Positions 9,081 to 17,515 are shown, counted from the stretch's first letter. The stretch: DNA of 64,000 bases from an uncultured Pseudomonadales bacterium (GCA_937773555.1 CALJVT010000004.1:1-64000); one strand, 5' to 3'. Made by a program: numbers and translations. Notes: generated by a model not told the origin, from the sequence alone.

Positions 9081-10964
9081 ATGCTACAAAATATTCGTGA
9101 CAATTCAAAAGGCATTATATCCAAAATTCTGGTAAGCCTCATTGCCTTTACCTTTGTAATTTGGGGAGCAGAATCATTATTTAGTCTCTCAGCTGACAAT
9201 AGTGCGCCTGCAGAGGTCAACGGTGAAGAGATTAGCCTGCAAGAGTTGATGCAAACTGCAGAACTACAGCGTCGCCAAGTTCTATTGAGTAATCCAGATA
9301 TAGATCCGGTAACACTGGACCAACAAGCCATTCAAGCAACGGCGTTGCAGCAACTTATTGCTCAACGAGTGATGCTTCAGTACACCCAAGGTAATGATTT
9401 GGCTTTATCTGATGCATCAGTTGATCAAATGATTGTTCAGTCAAACGATTTTCAAGTTGATGGCGTATTTAATCGTGAGCTATTCGAATCCTTGTTAAGG
9501 AACTTTGGTTTAACGCCCACAACTTATCGTCAACAGCTTAAGCGTGGCAATCTGATAGGCCAGGTTCAGCAGGCTGTTGCTAATACTGCGTTCACTTTGG
9601 AACCTAGCGCTAACCTAGTGGCGCGTTTAGATGGCCAAACTCGTAACATTGCTGTGATGACCCTACCGTTAGCGTCAGAAATGCTTAATGTTTCTGTTGA
9701 GGAGGGGGATATTAATGCCTATTATTCAGATAATAGTCAAAGGTTTATGACGCCAGAAAACCTAAGTGTTAATTTTGTTACGTTAAATAAGAGTCATTTT
9801 TATGACCAGATAGAAGTGACTGATGAGGACCTAGAGGCGGCTTACCTTGAGGCACAACAGGCGGCTTCTGAGCAGGCCGATATTGAAACGTCACACATGT
9901 TGTTTTTAGTCAATGACTCTCAGACTGAGGAGCAGGCATTAGAGCTAGCAAACGTTGCATACAATCAACTTGAGCTAGGTCAAGACTTTACCGACGCAGC
10001 GAAAGAGTATTCGCAGGATGATAGTACGTCCTCTGATGGCGGTTACATTGGTATGTTGGCCAGAGGTGAGTTTGGGAAAGCTTTTGATGAGGTATTGTTT
10101 GAGTTGCAACCTGGAAGTTATAGTTCTCCTGTAGTGACTGAGTTTGGTGTGCAAATTGTCTATGCTCATGCACAAGATGCAACAGACCAGCCAAGCTTTG
10201 AAGAACAGAAGCAAGCCCTAAAACTATCCCTAAAGCAGGCTGGGGCAGAGAATTTATTTGTTGCTGCTAGCGAAGAGATGGCGGATATTGCTTTCTCCTC
10301 ACCTGATTTATTAGAAGTTGCTGAAGCCCTAGGTTTAAGTGTAAAAACTAGTTCATTATTTGGTCGTCAAGGCGGTGAAGGTATTGCGAGCTATGACCGA
10401 GTAGTTGCTGCTGCCTTTACTGATGATGTGCTATTGCAAGGTAACAACTCTAGCGTACTAGAGTTAGCTTCTGATAAGTTGGTAGTCATTCGAGTCAAGC
10501 AACATAACAAGCCATCGCAACAGCCGATTGAGGATGTGAAAGCAGATATTACTAAACAACTGGTTTCTCAAAAGTCTTCTAAAGCGCTAGACATTAAGGC
10601 AAAAGCTTATCTAGAAGAGCTAAATAATGGTGCTGACATGATGGTTATTGCCACCACCGAAAATATAACTGTGCAACAGTTCAATGAAGTGGCTCGTGGT
10701 TCAACCTTAGTCAATGGTTTGCTCGTTCAATCTGCATTCCGTTTGCCTCGGCCGGAGTCTGGTGTCAGCTATGGCATAGCCCCAAGCTTCACTGGCGATG
10801 TAAGTATCATTCAGTTGCAAAACGTGGCTGACGCAAACCCTGAAGAGCAAACTGCAGAGCAGCGTCTGTCATTGATAGCAACGTTAACTCGGATGCAGGG
10901 CCAAGGTGATATGAAATTACTCGAGAACTCACTTAATGATCAGGCAGTAATAGAAACCTTTTAA
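9081..10964 (+). CDS. ppiD: Periplasmic folding chaperone PpiD (parvulin-like, membrane-anchored)
   Basis: 627 aa. One N-terminal transmembrane anchor (about residues 14-33, LVSLIAFTFVIWGAESLF) with a short cytoplasmic tail leaves the rest in the periplasm. A SurA_N-like region follows, then a parvulin-type domain at about 255-365 (HMLFLVND to VTEFGVQIVYAH), then a C-terminal SurA_N-like chaperone half. In E. coli the protein sits at the SecYEG exit and helps newly exported proteins; its parvulin domain lacks isomerase activity. The lon-hupB-ppiD order is conserved. It converges with hpt across a perfect bidirectional terminator. Confidence 0.93.
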   Translation: MLQNIRDNSKGIISKILVSLIAFTFVIWGAESLFSLSADNSAPAEVNGEEISLQELMQTAELQRRQVLLSNPDIDPVTLDQQAIQATALQQLIAQRVMLQYTQGNDLALSDASVDQMIVQSNDFQVDGVFNRELFESLLRNFGLTPTTYRQQLKRGNLIGQVQQAVANTAFTLEPSANLVARLDGQTRNIAVMTLPLASEMLNVSVEEGDINAYYSDNSQRFMTPENLSVNFVTLNKSHFYDQIEVTDEDLEAAYLEAQQAASEQADIETSHMLFLVNDSQTEEQALELANVAYNQLELGQDFTDAAKEYSQDDSTSSDGGYIGMLARGEFGKAFDEVLFELQPGSYSSPVVTEFGVQIVYAHAQDATDQPSFEEQKQALKLSLKQAGAENLFVAASEEMADIAFSSPDLLEVAEALGLSVKTSSLFGRQGGEGIASYDRVVAAAFTDDVLLQGNNSSVLELASDKLVVIRVKQHNKPSQQPIEDVKADITKQLVSQKSSKALDIKAKAYLEELNNGADMMVIATTENITVQQFNEVARGSTLVNGLLVQSAFRLPRPESGVSYGIAPSFTGDVSIIQLQNVADANPEEQTAEQRLSLIATLTRMQGQGDMKLLENSLNDQAVIETF

Positions 10965-10981
10965 GCCTTTACGAGCTTAAA

Positions 10982-11027
10982 TAAGACAACAAAAAAGGCA
11001 GCCTTGGCTGCCTTTTTTGTTGTCTTA
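10982..11027. terminator. Bidirectional terminator between ppiD and hpt
   Basis: A perfect inverted repeat with 22-bp arms (TAAGACAACAAAAAAGGCAG plus CC, and its complement) and only two central T. Each strand gives GGCAGCC..GGCTGCC followed by six T, so it can stop both converging transcripts. Confidence 0.93.
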
Positions 11028-11036
11028 GAAAAGTAT

Positions 11037-11588
11037 TTACATATCTTTAACAGCATAAATACCATCAACATTACGGAAATAACCTTGGTAGTCCATACCA
11101 AAACCATAAACAAACCGATCTTCAACATCAAGCCCAATAAAATCTGGCACATAGTCTACTTTACGGTCATGGACTTTATTTAATAAGGCTGCTGCATAAA
11201 CTTTTTTCGCACCAGCTTCTTTTAAGTATTCGCAAATAGCCGCAAGGGTATGGCCTTCATCATAGATGTCATCTACCACAAGCACCGTGCGACCGCTAAT
11301 GTCTATGCTAGGGCGAGCCAGCCAAGAAAGATTAGTGCCTACCGTTTTCTTACCATACCGCGTGGCATGAAGGTAGTCTGTTTCTAGTGGGAATTGCAAC
11401 TTTAGCAAAAGTTGCGCCATGGGAATCATGCCGCCATTAAGTACACACAGGACTATTGGCATTTCCTTTGACAAAGTAGCAGTAATTTCGGCTGCCATTG
11501 AATCAATGCTCGCCGCAATGGTTTCACCACTTACTAATAAATCGGCTTGTTCGTGAACCGACACGGCTTCAGCGTATGTGATTGTCAT
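11037..11588 (-). CDS. hpt: Hypoxanthine-guanine phosphoribosyltransferase
   Basis: 183 aa. It salvages hypoxanthine and guanine to IMP and GMP with PRPP. The PRPP-binding signature VLVVDDIYDEGHT is at residues 102-114, and a flexible-loop region DYLHATRYGKK comes before it. I chose the ATG at 11588 (MTITYAEAV) because an AAGG ribosome binding site sits about 8 nt upstream; the frame is open 12 codons further but without a site. It is a cytoplasmic enzyme and stands alone here, converging on ppiD. Confidence 0.93.
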   Translation of the reverse strand: MTITYAEAVSVHEQADLLVSGETIAASIDSMAAEITATLSKEMPIVLCVLNGGMIPMAQLLLKLQFPLETDYLHATRYGKKTVGTNLSWLARPSIDISGRTVLVVDDIYDEGHTLAAICEYLKEAGAKKVYAAALLNKVHDRKVDYVPDFIGLDVEDRFVYGFGMDYQGYFRNVDGIYAVKDM

Positions 11589-11729
11589 ATTTATGCCTTG
11601 CAAAAGTGAGTTAGTATAACCCAAAAAAATGTTGCGTAGAATATTGATTTAGACTAAAAGATGGGCAGTCGAGATAGATAAGATAAGGTAGAATAGAGGA
11701 TTAACCACTGTATATAGTTAACTTAAATT

Positions 11730-11972
11730 ATGAATACAGACATCAATCACATTCTTGTCAACGGAGCTCGAATTGCTTTTAATAAAATGCGGCGCGCGCA
11801 GTCATTTAATGCACGATTGTATTACTATGCTGAGATAGGCGTCTATTTAGAAGTTTCTTTGTCTCATGGTGCAGGCATTACCCAAGAAAGTAATGAGCAA
11901 ATTGATGAGATTTATAAACAAGCGACACACTTTCACATGAGTGAAAACAAACGCTCAAGGCTTGTTAGTTAA
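11730..11972 (+). CDS. Unrecognised 80-aa protein directly upstream of uvrC
   Basis: 80 aa, starting MNTDINHILVNGARIAFNKM. I do not recognise a family. It has no signal peptide or membrane segment. The middle (LYYYAEIGVYLEVSLSHG) is predicted beta/hydrophobic, and the C-terminus is basic (SENKRSRLVS). It ends six bases before the uvrC ATG, so the two are very likely one transcription unit. In Pseudomonas the gene in this position is gacA; here a GacA-like gene lies after pgsA instead. Codon use looks like its neighbours. A half LexA-like site (CTGTATATAG) lies just upstream, but it is weak. A real gene is likely given the tight spacing; its function is unknown. Confidence 0.65.
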   Translation: MNTDINHILVNGARIAFNKMRRAQSFNARLYYYAEIGVYLEVSLSHGAGITQESNEQIDEIYKQATHFHMSENKRSRLVS

Positions 11973-11978
11973 TTTATT

Positions 11979-13823
11979 ATGTCTCAGGATAACCATACAC
12001 TTTTTGATATTGATGAATACCTCAAACAGTTACCGCTGCGCCCAGGCGTGTACCGCATGTTCGACGCTGTTGGTGAGGTAATTTATGTTGGTAAAGCGGT
12101 TAATCTAAAAAATAGAGTTACAAGCTACTTCAGGGGCAAAAGCCATAACACTAAGACGCAGGTAATGGTGTCTAAGGTAATGTCCATCGAAGTAACGTTA
12201 ACCCACAGCGAAAGTGAAGCCTTGCTGTTAGAAAATACGCTTATAAAGCGCCTTAAGCCGCCCTATAATATTTCCCTTAGGGATGATAAATCCTATCCCT
12301 ACCTCTATATTTCAGATCAGCATGACTTTCCTGCAATGCAATATGTACGGGGTGGAAAAAAACGCAAGGGGCGCTTTTTTGGACCTTACACGAGTGCTGG
12401 AGCGGTAAGGGAAAGCCTCAACTTAATGCAGCGTATTTTTCGTATACGCCAATGCGAAGACGCCTTTTTTGCTAACCGCCAACGCCCATGTTTACAGTTT
12501 CAAATTGGCCGATGCAGCGGACCTTGCACGGGAGAAATTACCCCAGAAGACTATGCAGCAGACCTTCGCCACGCTACGTTATACCTAGAAGGCAAAAACA
12601 AACAGTTACTTGATGAAGTCAGTGAGCAAATGAACGTGGCAGCGCAGCAACTTAAGTTTGAGTCCGCAGCCCAACTTAGAGACCAACTTGGATTCTTAAG
12701 GCAGGTTCAGGAGCAGCAACATGTGGTATCAAAACGGGGAAATCTAGATGTATTTGCGGCGGCAAGTTCTAATGCTGGATTATGTATTCATCAACTTATG
12801 GTCCGCTCAGGCCGGGTTATTGGTAGTAAAAACTTTTACCCAAAAATAGGATTAGAAGAAGAAAAATCTGCTGTTCTCACTGCCTTCTTGGGCCAGTACT
12901 ATTTATCTGGCCAGTATCGTGACATACCTGATGAGGTGCTTGTGAGCGATGCACAAGACGCTCAGCAAGCTATAGCGTTAACCATTGCCGAGCGGGCTGA
13001 ACATGGATTCAAGATTATTAGTAATGTAAGAGGGCCCAGGGCTCAGTGGCTAAGACTCGCTCAGACCAACGCAGATCAGGCACTGCTTAGTTACGTAGCT
13101 AATAAGCAAACACAAATCGCTCGCTTTGCTGCCCTTCAAGAAGCACTAGATTTGCCACAAATGCCAGAGCGCCTTGAATGTTTTGACATCAGTCACTCCA
13201 GCGGAGAGGCGACCGTCGCCTCGTGTGTTGTATTCGACCAGGGTGGCCCCAAAAAAGCTGATTACAGGACCTTTAATATTGAAGGAATTACTCCTGGTGA
13301 TGACTACGCAGCAATGTCACAAGCCATTACACGACGCTATACTAGGTTAAAGGAGAATCATGGCGTAATGCCTGATTTGCTCATTGTTGATGGCGGTAAG
13401 GGGCAAATTACTCAAGCGATACAGGTGCTATCAGAGCTTCAGCTACAAGACCTTTATGTTTTAGGTGTAGCAAAAGGCGATACTCGAAAAGCTGGATTTG
13501 AGCGTTTATTTAATGGCTGGACAGGCGAGGAAATAGCCTTATCTGATGATTCTTCAGCGCTTCATCTATTGCAACACATAAGAGATGAAAGCCATAGGTT
13601 CGCCATAACTGGCCACCGAGCAAGAAGGAATAAGAAGCGTACCCAATCAAATATTCAACAGATAGATGGGGTAGGTCCAAAACGTCGCCAGGCTTTACTT
13701 ACTCACTTTGGTGGTATGCAAGATTTAACCAAAGCTAGCGTTGATGAGTTGGCTAAAGTGAAGGGTATTAGCGCTGATATGGCAGATACCATTTATCGTT
13801 CTTTACGAGGCGAAGAAGGATAG
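11979..13823 (+). CDS. uvrC: UvrABC excinuclease subunit C
   Basis: 614 aa. It makes both incisions in nucleotide excision repair with UvrB. An N-terminal GIY-YIG nuclease (GVYRMFDAVGEVIYVGKA, from about residue 18), a UVR motif that binds UvrB (about 203-238, EQMNVAAQQLKFESAAQLRD), an RNase-H-like second nuclease (ERLECFDISHSSGEATVAS and the DGGKGQ motif) and C-terminal tandem helix-hairpin-helix (IDGVGPKRRQALLTHFGG) are all present. It is followed by pgsA, as in most gammaproteobacteria. Confidence 0.98.
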   Translation: MSQDNHTLFDIDEYLKQLPLRPGVYRMFDAVGEVIYVGKAVNLKNRVTSYFRGKSHNTKTQVMVSKVMSIEVTLTHSESEALLLENTLIKRLKPPYNISLRDDKSYPYLYISDQHDFPAMQYVRGGKKRKGRFFGPYTSAGAVRESLNLMQRIFRIRQCEDAFFANRQRPCLQFQIGRCSGPCTGEITPEDYAADLRHATLYLEGKNKQLLDEVSEQMNVAAQQLKFESAAQLRDQLGFLRQVQEQQHVVSKRGNLDVFAAASSNAGLCIHQLMVRSGRVIGSKNFYPKIGLEEEKSAVLTAFLGQYYLSGQYRDIPDEVLVSDAQDAQQAIALTIAERAEHGFKIISNVRGPRAQWLRLAQTNADQALLSYVANKQTQIARFAALQEALDLPQMPERLECFDISHSSGEATVASCVVFDQGGPKKADYRTFNIEGITPGDDYAAMSQAITRRYTRLKENHGVMPDLLIVDGGKGQITQAIQVLSELQLQDLYVLGVAKGDTRKAGFERLFNGWTGEEIALSDDSSALHLLQHIRDESHRFAITGHRARRNKKRTQSNIQQIDGVGPKRRQALLTHFGGMQDLTKASVDELAKVKGISADMADTIYRSLRGEEG

Positions 13824-13869
13824 GCTAGAATGAGGCCTCAAACGCCTCTACTATACCAAACGATTGATT

Positions 13870-14421
13870 ATGTTAAATATTCCTAATTTGCTAACACTTT
13901 TTCGCTTGGTGTTAATCCCATTCATTTTGGTTGCCTATTATTGGCCTTCAGAAAATCGTTTCTTATGGGCATCTGGGCTATTCGCCCTAGCTGCTGCTAC
14001 AGACTGGCTAGATGGATTTCTAGCCAGAAAACTCAATCAAACGACCCCGTTTGGTGCATTTTTAGACCCAGTTGCAGATAAAGTAACAGTAGCCGTTGCC
14101 TTGGTAGTGTTGGTTGAATCCTATTCGGAGCTGTGGTTAACTGTTCCTGCAATTATCATTATTAGTAGAGAAATAGTCATTTCTGCTTTACGCGAATGGA
14201 TGGCAGAAACAGGTAAAAGTGCTCATGTGGCAGTGTCTTATATAGGTAAAGTGAAAACGACCATGCAAATGGGTTCTATCGTTTTCTTATTAGCAACACC
14301 TCCTGGTACACTTATTTCAACTCTTGGGTTAATCATGCTATACGCTGCAGCAGCCCTTACTTTGTGGTCTATGATGTTATATCTATCAGCGGCATGGTCT
14401 CAACTCAAAAAAGGAATGTAG
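13870..14421 (+). CDS. pgsA: CDP-diacylglycerol--glycerol-3-phosphate 3-phosphatidyltransferase
   Basis: 183 aa. It makes phosphatidylglycerophosphate, the committed step to phosphatidylglycerol and cardiolipin, in the inner membrane. The CDP-alcohol phosphotransferase signature is visible as DWLDGFLAR followed by GAFLDPVADK (about residues 47-72), with all metal-binding aspartates. Several hydrophobic segments flank it (residues 7-25, 90-105, 133-165). I took the ATG at 13870 (MLNIPNLLTLFR), which matches family starts, over a TTG six bases earlier. Confidence 0.95.
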   Translation: MLNIPNLLTLFRLVLIPFILVAYYWPSENRFLWASGLFALAAATDWLDGFLARKLNQTTPFGAFLDPVADKVTVAVALVVLVESYSELWLTVPAIIIISREIVISALREWMAETGKSAHVAVSYIGKVKTTMQMGSIVFLLATPPGTLISTLGLIMLYAAAALTLWSMMLYLSAAWSQLKKGM

Positions 14422-14426
14422 CTAAA

Positions 14427-15071
14427 ATGGCTAATAGGCATTCAATTTCAGTATTGTTAGTTGATGACCATGAAATTGTCCGCGTTGGCTTTAAGCGTTT
14501 AATCGAGACTACTAGAGATATTGACGTAATAGCAGAGGCAAAGAGCGGAGAAGATGCTTACAATTTAGCGCATGAGCTGAGGCCAGACATCATTATCATG
14601 GATATCAATATGCCTGGTATTGGCGGGTTAGAAGCAATTTCACGTCTACATAAGCGGGATCCTAAAATCAAAATTATTGCGCTTACGGTCCATGAAACTG
14701 AACCTTTCCCTACCCGCGTCCTAAAAGCTGGCGCTAAAGGTTATTTAAGCAAACGTTGTGTACCACAAGAGCTTATAAGCGCTATTCGGAGTGTTCATAG
14801 CGGGGGTACTTTCATCACTAGCCAGGTTATTCGCGAGATGAGTAAAACACCTGGCGCAGAAGAGAGTTCGATCAACCGCCTGACCGCAAGAGAGTTTCAA
14901 ATTTTTTCAATGATAGCAGAAGGGCGCACGGCGGTCGAAATAGGTGAAGATATGAATTTAAGCCATAAAACCATCCATAGCCATCGTGCCAATGTAATGA
15001 AAAAACTTAAGCTAAAAACCACAGCTAATATCGTCCAGTTTGCAATTTTGCAAGGCATTATTACAGGTTAA
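14427..15071 (+). CDS. GacA/UvrY-like response regulator
   Basis: 214 aa from the ATG at 14427 (MANRHSISV). The receiver domain has the acidic pair Asp13-Asp14, phospho-acceptor Asp59 (IIIMDINMPG) and a conserved Thr/Lys switch region (ALTVHETEPFPTRVLKAGAKGYLSK). The NarL/LuxR-type helix-turn-helix is at about residues 150-205 (LTAREFQIFSMIAEGRT...NLSHKTIHSHRANV). PFPTRVLKAGAKGY is characteristic of GacA/UvrY/SirA, which with BarA/GacS drives small regulatory RNAs that titrate CsrA/RsmA. The location beside uvrC-pgsA supports this. Unlike in Pseudomonas or E. coli, it lies downstream of pgsA rather than upstream of uvrC. No sensor kinase is in the window. Confidence 0.82.
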   Translation: MANRHSISVLLVDDHEIVRVGFKRLIETTRDIDVIAEAKSGEDAYNLAHELRPDIIIMDINMPGIGGLEAISRLHKRDPKIKIIALTVHETEPFPTRVLKAGAKGYLSKRCVPQELISAIRSVHSGGTFITSQVIREMSKTPGAEESSINRLTAREFQIFSMIAEGRTAVEIGEDMNLSHKTIHSHRANVMKKLKLKTTANIVQFAILQGIITG

Positions 15072-15077
15072 ACATAC

Positions 15078-15977
15078 CTACACCGTACGTAGCTTATTAC
15101 GCGCAGGTCTTCGGCTTATTGCAATGCCAAATAGAATAGCGACTAATGCGACCATGTCGTGCCAAACTACCAGCTCTCCTAACACTAAAGCTCCCGTAAA
15201 ATAGGCGACTAGCGGAATCAAATAGTTAATATTGGACAGAAATGTAGGCCCAGCACGACGGATTAGCACAAAAAAAATAATAGCAGCAACTCCAGTAGGG
15301 AAAATACCAAGCCAAATTATAGTGAGGATGGCCGACACAGGCACCGAATGCCACTCTATATTGAACACTGAGGGCCATATCAACAAACTAATCAACGCAG
15401 CACAGATAGTTACACCGGTGCTGACTACGGCAGAACTGTATGTGGGTAGACGCCTAGCAATAATGGTATTTGTAGCATAAAGAATGGCAGCGGATAATAC
15501 CAACAAGCAACCCACTAAGCTGTTTTGAGAGCCTAATATTGACGGGCCTAAAATTAACGTAATACCACTAATTCCAAAGACAAACCCCCACAGCTTATTA
15601 CGATTTAGGTTCTCGCCTACGATAAAAAAATGGGCCAATATCAACGTCATTAATGGCATAATTGCCATTAATAAGCCTGCCATGCCTGATGTTACATAAA
15701 CCTGGCCTTTGGCAATCAACCAAAATGGCAGGACGTTGCCAACCAGGCCTAGAATTGTAAAGTGCAGCCAAGATAAAGGTTCCCTAGGAAGCCGTTTGCC
15801 CCTTGCCAACATAAAGGCTGATAGTACAATGGCACCTATAGACAGCCTCAACACCACCACCTGATCGGGAGAGAACGTTTGCAGGCTAACTTTTATGGTT
15901 AAAAAAGATGTTCCCCATAAAGCCACAAGGGTTAAAAGTAAGGCCCAGTTAATAAGCTGTTCTCTTTGGTGTGGCAC
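15078..15977 (-). CDS. EamA-family (DMT) membrane transporter
   Basis: 299 aa with about ten hydrophobic segments in two repeated EamA halves (first starts LLTLVALWGTSFLTIKVSL). This is the drug/metabolite transporter superfamily, inner membrane; the substrate cannot be told and may be an amino acid or metabolite exported from the cell. The start codon is GTG at 15977, sharing one base with the stop of the 88-aa gene (TAGTG), so the two are translationally coupled and presumably share the LexA-boxed promoter at 16264-16283. It converges on the response-regulator gene with only six bases between the stops. Confidence 0.88.
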   Translation of the reverse strand: MPHQREQLINWALLLTLVALWGTSFLTIKVSLQTFSPDQVVVLRLSIGAIVLSAFMLARGKRLPREPLSWLHFTILGLVGNVLPFWLIAKGQVYVTSGMAGLLMAIMPLMTLILAHFFIVGENLNRNKLWGFVFGISGITLILGPSILGSQNSLVGCLLVLSAAILYATNTIIARRLPTYSSAVVSTGVTICAALISLLIWPSVFNIEWHSVPVSAILTIIWLGIFPTGVAAIIFFVLIRRAGPTFLSNINYLIPLVAYFTGALVLGELVVWHDMVALVAILFGIAISRRPARNKLRTV

Positions 15978-16243
15978 TAGTCGTTGGTCTCTTTTATAGC
16001 AGAGGGCAGGTCTTTAACAGTTTTTAGTTGGTTAACGAGTTGCTTACGTGTTGTGTCGTCTATCATTATTTCTGCAACTTTCTCAGCAGTACTTTCATCA
16101 ATACCTGCAGTTTCAACTAGGTCTGCGATGAAGTAAAGGACGTCAGTTCGATTATCCAAATCCTTTGCTAACTTAATATCCATGAACTCTCCAATAATTG
16201 TTTCTGTTCTATTAATGACCTGATGTACTGTGCGAATTGCCAT
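15977..16243 (-). CDS. Unrecognised 88-aa protein behind a LexA-like box
   Basis: 88 aa, starting MAIRTVHQVINRTETIIGEF. It is acidic, largely helical in appearance, with no membrane segment or signal peptide. The middle TDVLYFIADLVETAGIDEST and the C-terminal TRKQLVNQLKTV look like packed amphipathic helices. I do not recognise a family; it is about the size of SOS proteins such as DinI, but I see no clear DinI motif. It overlaps the start of the EamA transporter gene by one base. A near-consensus LexA box lies 20 bp before its ATG, which strongly suggests damage-inducible expression of the pair. Confidence 0.75.
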   Translation of the reverse strand: MAIRTVHQVINRTETIIGEFMDIKLAKDLDNRTDVLYFIADLVETAGIDESTAEKVAEIMIDDTTRKQLVNQLKTVKDLPSAIKETND

Positions 16244-16263
16244 GGTGTGTCCATAAATTGATC

Positions 16264-16283
16264 TACTGTATGTGCGTACAGTA
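16264..16283 (-). promoter_or_regulatory. LexA (SOS) box upstream of the 88-aa gene
   Basis: TACTGTATGTGCGTACAGTA is a 7-6-7 perfect inverted repeat. It contains CTGT-N8-ACAG and matches the E. coli consensus (TACTGT(AT)4ACAGTA) at 16 of 20 positions. On the minus strand TATACT (16285-16280) overlaps it as a possible -10 element, so LexA bound here would block RNA polymerase. The rest of the 222-bp divergent spacer to the XRE gene is AT-rich with no other clear site. Confidence 0.75.
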
Positions 16284-16465
16284 TAGGGCTGGTTGCATGG
16301 AATAACTAGCCAATTATGATGTTGATTGCCAAAACAAATAACCCATTTTAGTATAATTTAACATAATATACATTATGCGAAGTTAAATATAGATTATAAA
16401 TGATGCGCTCGGTATACTAGTCACCTCACCATGTGTAGGTTTAAAAAATTATTTTGGTTAAAGCC

Positions 16466-16798
16466 ATGTTAAACAATTCAGCCGATGATATGTCCTGCCC
16501 AGTTCCAAGGCGCCTAAAGCATGCGCGGGTTCAGCGTGAGCTCTCACAACGTAGTTTGGGTATTGCTGCTGGCATTGATGTTGCGTCTGCAAGCGCCAGA
16601 ATGAATCAGTATGAACGTGGCAAACATGTGCCAGACTACGAAACGCTGTGCCAATTAGCATTAGTGTTGGATGTGCCAGTGCCGTATTTTTATGCTAATG
16701 ACATGGAGGCTGAATTGCTGCTCGATATGGCGTCATTGTCTAATGACCAGCAATCTTTAGTGCGAGGCTTAGTAAAGCGCATTAACTTTAATCTATAA
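16466..16798 (+). CDS. Small XRE-family (Cro/C1-type) helix-turn-helix regulator
   Basis: 110 aa from the ATG at 16466; an in-frame TTG at 16454 or an ATG at 16490 are alternatives. The HTH_3 domain runs from about RRLKHARVQRELSQRSLGIA to LCQLALVLDVPVPYFYAND, with the family's QYERGKHVPDYETL turn. The C-terminal tail (LLLDMASLSNDQQSLVRGLV) is a short helical extension. It is a DNA-binding protein of unknown target. It is divergent from the LexA-boxed gene pair and could regulate it, though similar small chromosomal XRE proteins are common. A weak hairpin terminator follows. Confidence 0.85.
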   Translation: MLNNSADDMSCPVPRRLKHARVQRELSQRSLGIAAGIDVASASARMNQYERGKHVPDYETLCQLALVLDVPVPYFYANDMEAELLLDMASLSNDQQSLVRGLVKRINFNL

Positions 16799-16804
16799 AC
16801 AACC

Positions 16805-16826
16805 AGCCCAGTGTTGTTTGGGCTTT
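16805..16826 (+). terminator. Possible weak terminator after the XRE gene
   Basis: AGCCCA/TGGGCT stem with an eight-base loop, followed only by TT, so termination may be inefficient. Confidence 0.4.
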
Positions 16827-16930
16827 AGATTGAATATTAGCAGGCCTAAGAATCGCTAATAAAACGAAAGCAAAATGGCGTACCATAGAAAAGGCTTTCA
16901 AGAGCCATTAACACACCTTGTAGATGAGAA

Positions 16931-17266
16931 TTAATTAACGCTGTAACGATGGATATATTGTCCGTCTGTAAGCGTGAACAACGCTTCTAGGCCGGAGTGC
17001 TTCACTGGGGCAACATTATCAGCGGCACAAAGGTTTTGCTGTGATACGTAGGACTCGTGTTCGCTGCCATCAGTTAACAGGTGATAAAAAGGTTGCTTCT
17101 TTTCAATGGGTGGCTGGCCCAAACTGGCCATAGCCTTGCACGCTTCTTGGAACCAGGGCTCATCGAGTGAGTACTCAAAATCAATATCAAACACAACCCC
17201 TCGAAAACCAAAATGCTTATGCTGCACTACTTGGCCAATGTTAAATTGCGCGTGAGAGACTTGCAT
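16931..17266 (-). CDS. hspQ: HspQ, heat-shock protein / Lon specificity-enhancing factor
   Basis: 111 aa. It matches the YccV/HspQ family (hemimethylated-DNA-binding fold): FNIGQVVQHKHFGFRGVVFD near the N-terminus, then DEPWFQ and QPFYHLLTDGSEHESYVSQQ. In E. coli and Salmonella HspQ promotes turnover of DnaA and acts as an allosteric activator and substrate of Lon; lon is in this window. A good sigma-70 promoter lies 34 bp upstream. I saw no sigma-32 element. Confidence 0.92.
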   Translation of the reverse strand: MQVSHAQFNIGQVVQHKHFGFRGVVFDIDFEYSLDEPWFQEACKAMASLGQPPIEKKQPFYHLLTDGSEHESYVSQQNLCAADNVAPVKHSGLEALFTLTDGQYIHRYSVN

Positions 17267-17299
17267 TAAATTACCTACTCATTTCTAAATCGAGGAATG

Positions 17300-17328
17300 A
17301 TTATACGCTTTTTAATCAGGCTCCACAA
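17300..17328 (-). promoter_or_regulatory. Sigma-70 type promoter for hspQ
   Basis: On the minus strand TTGTGG (17328-17323), 17 bp, then a perfect TATAAT (17305-17300), 34 bp before the hspQ ATG. Confidence 0.6.
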
Positions 17329-17515
17329 AGTGTCTTTGCGCTTATACAAAGTGTTTTAACGGGCAAAATTAGGGTCATATGTGCTGTTAAATACCCCGCT
17401 GCAAACTATTAAGTCGTTGTATGTGCTGATATTTACAAAATATTTCGTAAATACCCTAGCTTCTTGTGCTGGTTAGACTACAATAATCAGAATTGTTTAA
17501 ATAAGGATGATACTA

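Noticed and set aside
11708-11723. LexA box upstream of the 80-aa gene and uvrC
   Set aside because: Only the CTGT half is good; the other half reads AACT rather than ACAG.
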